In this document: positions 58,439 to 64,000 of the stretch, one piece after another
How positions within the stretch are numbered: position 1 is the stretch's first letter
Layout: every line of letters starts with the position of its first letter
Translations under genes and position numbers: made by a program
Source: Carettochelys insculpta
Taxonomy: Eukaryota; Chordata; Testudines; Carettochelyidae
Assembly (NCBI RefSeq): GCF_033958435.1
Contig: NC_134160.1
Span: 14,619,001-14,683,000, forward strand
DNA: 64,000 nt
Direction: 5' to 3'
The notes under the pieces: generated by a model
Seen by the model: the letters and a program-made list of their open reading frames with translations, nothing else
What the model was told of the DNA's origin: nothing
The model's database searches: none

Positions 58439-58638
58439 TATTGGCATACAGAGTACGTTTATTAAGTTTGCAGATGATACCAAGTGAGGAAGGGTTGCAA
58501 CTGCTTTGAAGGATAGGGTCAGAATTCAAAATGATTTGGACAAACTGGAGAAATGGTCTGATGTAAACAGGATGAAGTTTAATAAACAAAAACGCAAAAT
58601 AGTCCACTTAGGAAGGAACAATCAGCTTCATACGTATA

Positions 58639-59006
58639 GGCCATGTCTACACTTGGCCAAAATTTCGAAAGGCCCATGCTAATGGCGAAATTGGAGCATA
58701 CTAATGAGGTGTTGAATGAATATTAAGCACCTAATTAGCATGCTGCCACATTTCAATCGCACACAACCCATCTACATGGGGTCCTTTTTGAAATAGGAAT
58801 AAGAGGATTTTGAAACATGCAGAGTCTTTTAGAAAAGGGCGCCGTGTAGATGAGCAGTGCATGATCGAAATGTGGCACTTTCGAAGTGCCATGGCCGGCA
58901 GCAAGCTAATGAAGCACTGAATATTAATTTCAGCACCTCGTTAGTATTCTCCAATTTGTCCATTAACATGGCCCTTTTGAAATTTTGCCCAAGTGTTGGC
59001 TCAGCC
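58639..59006 (+). mobile_element. Harbinger-type MITE inside CR1
   Basis: Starts GGCCATGTCTACAC, ends near the complement of GGCTGAGCCAACAC. Flanked by ATA at 58636-58638 and 59007-59009. Subterminal 'ggcccatgctaatggcgaaa' pairs with 'ttagtattctccaatttgtc' and nearby sequence at the other end. Same family as 51943-52328. Confidence 0.85.
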
Positions 59007-59735
59007 ATAGAATGGGAAGCAACTGTTTAGGAAGGAGTACTGTGCAAAAAGGGATTTTAGGGGTCATAGTGGACCACAAGCTAAATATGAGTCAACAGTG
59101 TGATGCTGTTGCAAAAAAAAGCAAACAAGATTCTGGGATGCATTAGCATGAGTGTTGTGAGCAAGACACAAGAAGACATTCTTCTGCTCTAGTCAACGCT
59201 GATTAGGCCTCATTCGGAGTATTGTGTCCAGTGCTAGGCACCACATTTCAAGAAAGATGTGCAAAAATGGGAAAAGGTCCAGCGAAGAGCAAGAAGAATG
59301 GTGAAAGTTCTAGAGAACATGAGATATTAGGGAAGACTGAAAGAACTGAGCTCATTTAATTTAGAAAAGAGAAGACTTAGATGGGACATAGTAGTGGTTT
59401 TCAAGTACCTCAAAGACAGTTACAAGGAGGGAGAAAAATTATTCTGCTTGGCCTCTAAGGACAGGACAAGGAGCAATGGGCTTAAACTGCAGCAAGGAAG
59501 GTTTAGATTAGACAATAGGAAAACTTCCTAACTGTCAGGGTGGTTAAACATTGGAATACATACCTAGGGAGGTTGTGGAATCTCCATCGATGGTGCTTTT
59601 TAAGAGCAGGTTAGATAGGCACCTATCAGGGATGGTCTAGATGGTGCTTGCTCCTCTTGAGAGGGCAGAGACCTGGACTCGGTGACCTCTGGAGGTCCCT
59701 TCTAGTTCTAGTATTCTATGAGTCTATGAAAAATA

Positions 59736-60020
59736 TAGTGTGATGCCTTGGACATAGCTGCTGAGTGGCATTGTTGTTTGGTCAGCTGTATTTGAAACGT
59801 TACAAGAGCACAAGATTTCTAGAGTCTGTAGTGTCCAATGGTGAAACACATAGTGCAAGCCCTGGCTTTCAAGATTCAGCGCCTCTGTTTCTGTCCAGAA
59901 TCTGGAAATGTGAACAAGATTTATCTGTGAAACTCAGCTCCACGTGCTGTAAGATTACTAGGAAAGAAATAACATTCCACTGAAATGTCATTTTCTTTTT
60001 TCCTTTACTGAGAGTAGTCC
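59736..60020. other. Gene-free stretch
   Basis: Nothing recognised. Confidence 0.4.
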
Positions 60021-60770
60021 TCAGAAGGCCTGACAACCAGGCTTGGGGTAAGGCTAAAGGCCTAAAGCAGCAGTCAATGCATTGCTTACATAAGTCTAAG
60101 CTAAAGCCCTAAGACCAAGCTAAGGACTGAACAACATAGGGTTAACTATGCTAATAAAAAAGACAAGCTGTGAGCCAGGCAGGTTCTGCTCACAGAAATG
60201 TGGCAAAGACAGAGCTGCTGCTAAGGGCTATACCCCAAGTGCCCAGAACTCAGTAATACACATAAACATCCCAGTAAGGTCACAGGACATCTTGCCTTGT
60301 ACCAGCATATTCCCCTTGGATTAACAGATACATTCCGACCTAGGTTCAGCACAAGGTTGGGATGACAGCGTGATGGACAGTGTTGTTTTGATCGTACCAC
60401 CATCTACAAGCTAGTGGATGCCATATGGCTATGTCAAGGGGTGTCAACTTATTACAGTTGGGGAGACCCCTGGAGCACGTAATGTACACCTAAGTTGTTT
60501 GTACCTATGTATAAAAGTGTATCTCTGAGGAATGGTGTCGGCCAGCTAAGGAGACCGCAGAACGTCCTAACTGCGTATCAGGGCAGTCCATTGTCACAGC
60601 ATAAGCATGTATCAATGTAAACTTGCGAGTCATAATTCAGACTCACAGGGTTTTGGAGCACAGGTGCTATTGACAATAAATCTGGTTCCAGTTCCTTTGT
60701 ATCTCACTTTTGTGATTCTTGGGGCATCTCAGAAGTCTGCGGTGTCTGCTAACTTAAGAACCTACACTGC
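60021..60770 (+). mobile_element. Candidate solo LTR of an endogenous retrovirus
   Basis: A TATA box TATAAAA at 60510-60516 is followed about 160 nt later by AATAAA at 60675-60680 and a U5-like GT-rich part. No gag, pol or env coding is present. Limits are uncertain because no TG...CA ends with a matching flanking duplication were fixed. The promoter plus polyA arrangement is the only support. Confidence 0.4.
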
Positions 60771-61724
60771 ATTCCAGAGGGAGCACACGCATGAGGCCAA
60801 AGGTTATCAACAGAGAAGGGAGCAGAACAGACATCCGGACACCACACCAAAAGAGCAATCTCACAACACTGAGCATCAGTAAAAATATCAGCCAAAGTCA
60901 CAGAGGGTTGTCTCCAGCCTTTTGCTGCAGAAACCAGCCATGCAATCCACTCTCCTTGCCAGAAGAGAGAGCCATTGATTCAGCATCTCTGGCCGAAGAA
61001 TGCTACTCAGCAAATGAAGGCATAAACAGCTTTGGTTTCTTGTGGGACAATGAGATGCGGTGGTGCCAATTACAGTATGATGCCTTACTATCTAGCATTA
61101 GTGAGGAACACGACCCTATGAACAGAGCTCTGTCCACTGTTAAGTGTCTCTCTAACATCATCTATAGCTAGTGGCTGGATGTGCTCCTGTCATGTTCTTT
61201 GTCCAAGGCTGGCAAATGATGTGAGGACCCCAGGCTAATCGATAATTCCACTTCTTTAAGCCCATTGACAATCTCTACAAGCTAGATATGGGGACATGAG
61301 TCTGAACCAAAACCACAGATCTGACCTGCAGATATGCCTGATAGCCAGCCAGAAGCCTTGAGCCAATGAAAATTAGGGCTCAGCAGAAAATTCTGTACTC
61401 TGAGCAAGTGTGAGCCCAGAATTCACATCCGTTTTGGAGCTTTACTGCTGGGGCCCATGTGTAGGGCAGATCACGTGTTAGGATGGTCTTTCATACTGTG
61501 GGTGCATCATGGTACAATAGCTAGTGCTCAGGCTGGCAATCAGGACACCTGCCCCAGTTTTGCCACTCACTTGTCCTGTGACTTTTGGTAAATCACCATG
61601 ACTCTTTCTTCTTCCCCTCACCTCAAACTTCCTCTGTCATGACAAGAATGGTCTGTGGCTAGATCTCATTTGGAGGTCTGGGGGTGAGCCCCAGCTCATG
61701 TAGCTTCTTAACACTAGCTGTTAT
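60771..61724. other. Gene-free stretch
   Basis: A 126-codon frame at 60791-61171 has no recognisable domain and no splice support. No VWA-coding exon on the minus strand. Confidence 0.4.
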
Positions 61725-62610
61725 GGAGTCATAGAATCATAGAATACTAGGACTGGAAGGGACCCCGAGATGCCATCGAGTCCAGCCCCCTGTCCTCACG
61801 GAAGGACCAAGTACTGTCTAAACCATCCCTGACAGACATCTATCTAACCTGTTCTTAAATATCTCCAGAGATGGAGATTCCACAACCTCCCTTGGCAATT
61901 TATTCCACTGTTTGACCACCCTGACAGTTAGGGACTTTTTCCTAATGTCCAACTTAAACCTCCCTTGATGCAGGTTAAGTCCATTGCCTCTTGTTATAAC
62001 CTCAGAGGCCAAGAAGAACAAGTTTTCTCCCTCCTCCTTATGACACCCTTTTAGACACCTGAAAGCCGCTATCATGGCACCCCTCAGTCTTTTCTTTTCC
62101 AAACTAAACAAGCCCAATTCTTTCAGCCTTTCTTCATAGGTCACATTCTCTAGACCTTTAATCATTCTTGTTGCTCTTTTCTGAACCCTCTCTAATTTCT
62201 CCACATCTTGCTTGAACTGCGGTGCCCAGAACTGGACACAATACTCCAGCTGAGGCCTAACCAGTGCAGAGTAGGGAGGAAGAATGACTTTTCGTGTCTT
62301 GTTCACAACACACCTGTTAATGCATCCCCGAATCATGTTTGCTTTTTTTGCAACAAGATCTCACTGTTCACTCATATTTAGCTTGTGGTCCACTATAACC
62401 CCTAGATCCCTTTCTGCTGTAGTCATTCCTAGACAGTCTCTCCCCATTCTGTATGTGTGAAACTGACTGTTCCTTCCCAAGTTGAGCACTTTGCATTTGT
62501 CCTTATTAAACTTCATCCTGTTTACCTCAGACCATTTCTCCAATTTATCCAGATCATTTTGCATTATAACCCTGCCTTCCAAAGCAGTTGCAACCCCTCC
62601 CAGCTTGATA
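61725..62610 (-). mobile_element. CR1 LINE 3' part
   Basis: Ends with the CR1 terminal repeat ('catagaatcatagaatacta' at 61728). The minus-strand coding blocks are [75 protein letters not shown] and LPREVVESPSLEIFKNRLD. A stop and a short frame change separate the two halves near 62345. 5'-truncated. Confidence 0.87.
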
Positions 62611-62774
62611 TCAGCTTGGCAACCCCTCCCAGCTGCGTAGACACAGCCTGAGGTCGCTGTATTTAATTATCAATGGCATAACTGTATGTTTTCCATGGCT
62701 CTCACTGTAGCAAATGAGGCAGTCACCAAATCTTCTGACTTGAGTGGATGTGTGCATACCCTTCACACTTATGT

Positions 62775-62822
62775 GTGTATATCTGTTAGCCTATAAGGTG
62801 CCATAAGACCTTTTGTTGTTCC
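62775..62822 (+). repeat. Penelope-like tail remnant
   Basis: 'atatctgttagcctataagg' followed by 'tgccataagacc' matches the tail at 54150-54185. The hammerhead-like part is missing here. Confidence 0.55.
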
Positions 62823-63454
62823 CTTCACACTTGTGTAACGTTTTTTGCAATATCACGATCCAAATCTGGTCCTTAAGGAAGACGGTAATAGGCCAAAATC
62901 CCTACAGCTTTTTGGTGGTGAAGTAGCCAGACCTTTGGCTTTGGGCTACAGATGACTGCAAAACAAATAGACGTAGAACCCAGTTACCCCATCTAATTTA
63001 GCCCTGGGTCAGATCAGGCGTAACGAAAACTCCAGAGAACTGGAGACTAGGAAAACGTGACCCTGCAGTGCCATCTGCTGGCCTCAGGGGAGATCACCTG
63101 CTTCTGGCCCTGAAGTCCTGGTTTTTGGATAAATGCTGAGAGCGGCACAAGGGATTAATGGAGTTCTAATATTTGCCTTGGTCCTTTTGGTCTCTTTCTC
63201 TGTGCGCCCTAGAGACAGGGAAACAGCAGCATGGGTCTGCAAAAGCACAACGCTCCAGCCTCACTCTGCACTCACTGAAGTGAATGATATTTTTCTACTG
63301 ACTTGAAGGGCAGCAAGGTTAGCCTAGTAACCCTATTGTTCAGACTTCTAACAGGTCACCCTCCTGGCTCCAGTCGGGGCAGCCAGGGGGGAAATGCAGC
63401 TGACAAGATGGGAATACCAGACCTTCTGACTTCAAAGAGGGTGTAAAAAAAAAA

Positions 63455-63625
63455 AAACGGTTTAAAGAGCATTGGCCTGTTAAACCCGGGTTTGTGAGTT
63501 CAGCCCTTGAGGAGGCCATTTAGGGATCTAGGGCAAATAGATTTAAAAAGAAATCTGTCAGGGATGGTGCTTGGTCCTGCCAACAGGTCCCGTCCATTTC
63601 TATGAACTGTGTATCTCCAAAAGGA
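63455..63625 (+). mobile_element. tRNA-derived SINE with CR1-like tail, copy 2
   Basis: Shares with 41850-42056 the head (AGCATTGGCCTGTTAAACCC, then GTGAGTTCAGCCC as box B-like), the body 'catttagggatctagggcaa' and 'atagatttaaaa', and the tail 'tttctatgaactgtgtatct'. Confidence 0.78.
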
Positions 63626-64000
63626 AGTAAAAAGGGCAAAATGTCTATTGTTGGTCTAGTCCCGACCATGCCGAACTAGGAAGCTTAGAAAATGAGAAAG
63701 AAATGGACCGATCTTCAGTGAATACAAATTGGGTTAAGAGATAGGAAACAAAAGCTAGAGGGAAATGGCCAGTGCTTCCAAACCAGGACTGAGAATTAGG
63801 CAGTTGCCTCAAGCTGCTGGATCCTCAGCTGGAGTAAATTGCTATAGCTCCACTGGCTCTGGCCCAGCATTTTAAGCAATGTGCCAGAAGATCAGATGCA
63901 CTGTGTGTACCCTGACATGTTTTAGGGTAATAAAAATGCACGGAAATGGTGAAGAATTTCAGAAGAACCTGGGTGATATGAATATCAGCTCAACTGCAGC
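63626..64000. other. Gene-free end of window
   Basis: Nothing recognised. MATN1 exons 1-2 should lie beyond this edge. Confidence 0.4.

Larger units (their letters stand above)
57200..59735 (+). mobile_element. CR1 LINE carrying two nested DNA elements
   Basis: Plus-strand CR1-type RT pieces: NKSCQTNLIAFFDRM and [18 protein letters not shown] near 57320-57440, SSGALQGSVLGQILFTVFIN near 57580, then after the inserts VDHKLNMSQQ-like text near 59075 and the 3' region ending near 59730. It is split by the 800-bp TA-flanked element at 57639 and the MITE at 58639. Stops and frameshifts are present. The sequence type is closest to the CR1 at 61725-62610, not to those at 18651 or 38690. Confidence 0.85.

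Noticed and set aside
61818..62336. 172-codon minus-strand frame as a host gene
   Set aside because: It is the C-terminus of CR1 reverse transcriptase, matching other CR1 copies in the window.
55065..64000. Minus-strand frames as possible MATN1 exon 2
   Set aside because: All are CR1-derived or lack VWA motifs; none has DxSxS with fitting splice sites.
1..64000. CRISPR array, bacterial operon or defence system
   Set aside because: No regularly spaced direct repeats and no prokaryotic genes; exon-intron structure and LINE/SINE content show vertebrate DNA.

Overview
The window is vertebrate genomic DNA, most likely from a turtle. It has CR1 LINEs, Penelope-like elements with GIY-YIG endonuclease, tRNA-derived SINEs whose tail resembles CR1, and PIF/Harbinger transposons with many derived MITEs. 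The species call is an inference from this repeat mix. No operon-like or bacterial feature is present.

One cellular gene is present: the 3' two thirds of MATN1 (matrilin-1, cartilage matrix protein) on the minus strand, from 55064 down to the stop codon at 35684. Exons 3-8 were placed from splice sites and reading phase. They encode the end of VWA1, the single EGF module, all of VWA2, a linker and the C-terminal coiled coil. The exon lengths 223+126+408+153+81+50 sum to 1041 nt, exactly 347 codons with the stop. The last intron (37742-35734) is a U12-type AT-AC intron with ATATCCTT at its start, a CTTAAC branch-site match and a terminal AC. Exons 1-2 were not found before 64000, so intron 2 should exceed 8.9 kb.

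Region 1-35 kb, downstream of the gene, has no recognised host gene. It is dominated by three long Harbinger copies (2871-7432, 23445-27468, 27796-33821). Each carries a DDE transposase gene and a Myb/SANT-like gene that converge on each other, and each is bounded by a perfect 3-bp target duplication (ATA, TAC, TCA). The third copy is split by a Penelope-like element (about 27953-30022). Other insertions here are a 5'-truncated LINE with a 15-bp target duplication (8364-9406), an inverted-repeat Penelope tail with a 13-bp duplication (11035-11248), CR1 pieces and an RTE-like 3' end with an (ATG)6 tail.

Region 35-55 kb is MATN1, whose introns hold CR1, SINE, Penelope, Harbinger-MITE and hAT insertions. 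One CR1 ends only about 22 nt from the exon 6 splice donor. Region 55-64 kb lies inside or upstream of intron 2. It holds a CR1 broken by a TA-flanked mariner-like element and a Harbinger MITE, a candidate solo LTR, another CR1 and a SINE.

The most unusual signals are the conserved AT-AC intron, hammerhead-ribozyme-like cores in the Penelope tails, and a Harbinger family (autonomous copies plus MITEs) whose 3-bp duplications do not follow the usual TWA rule.
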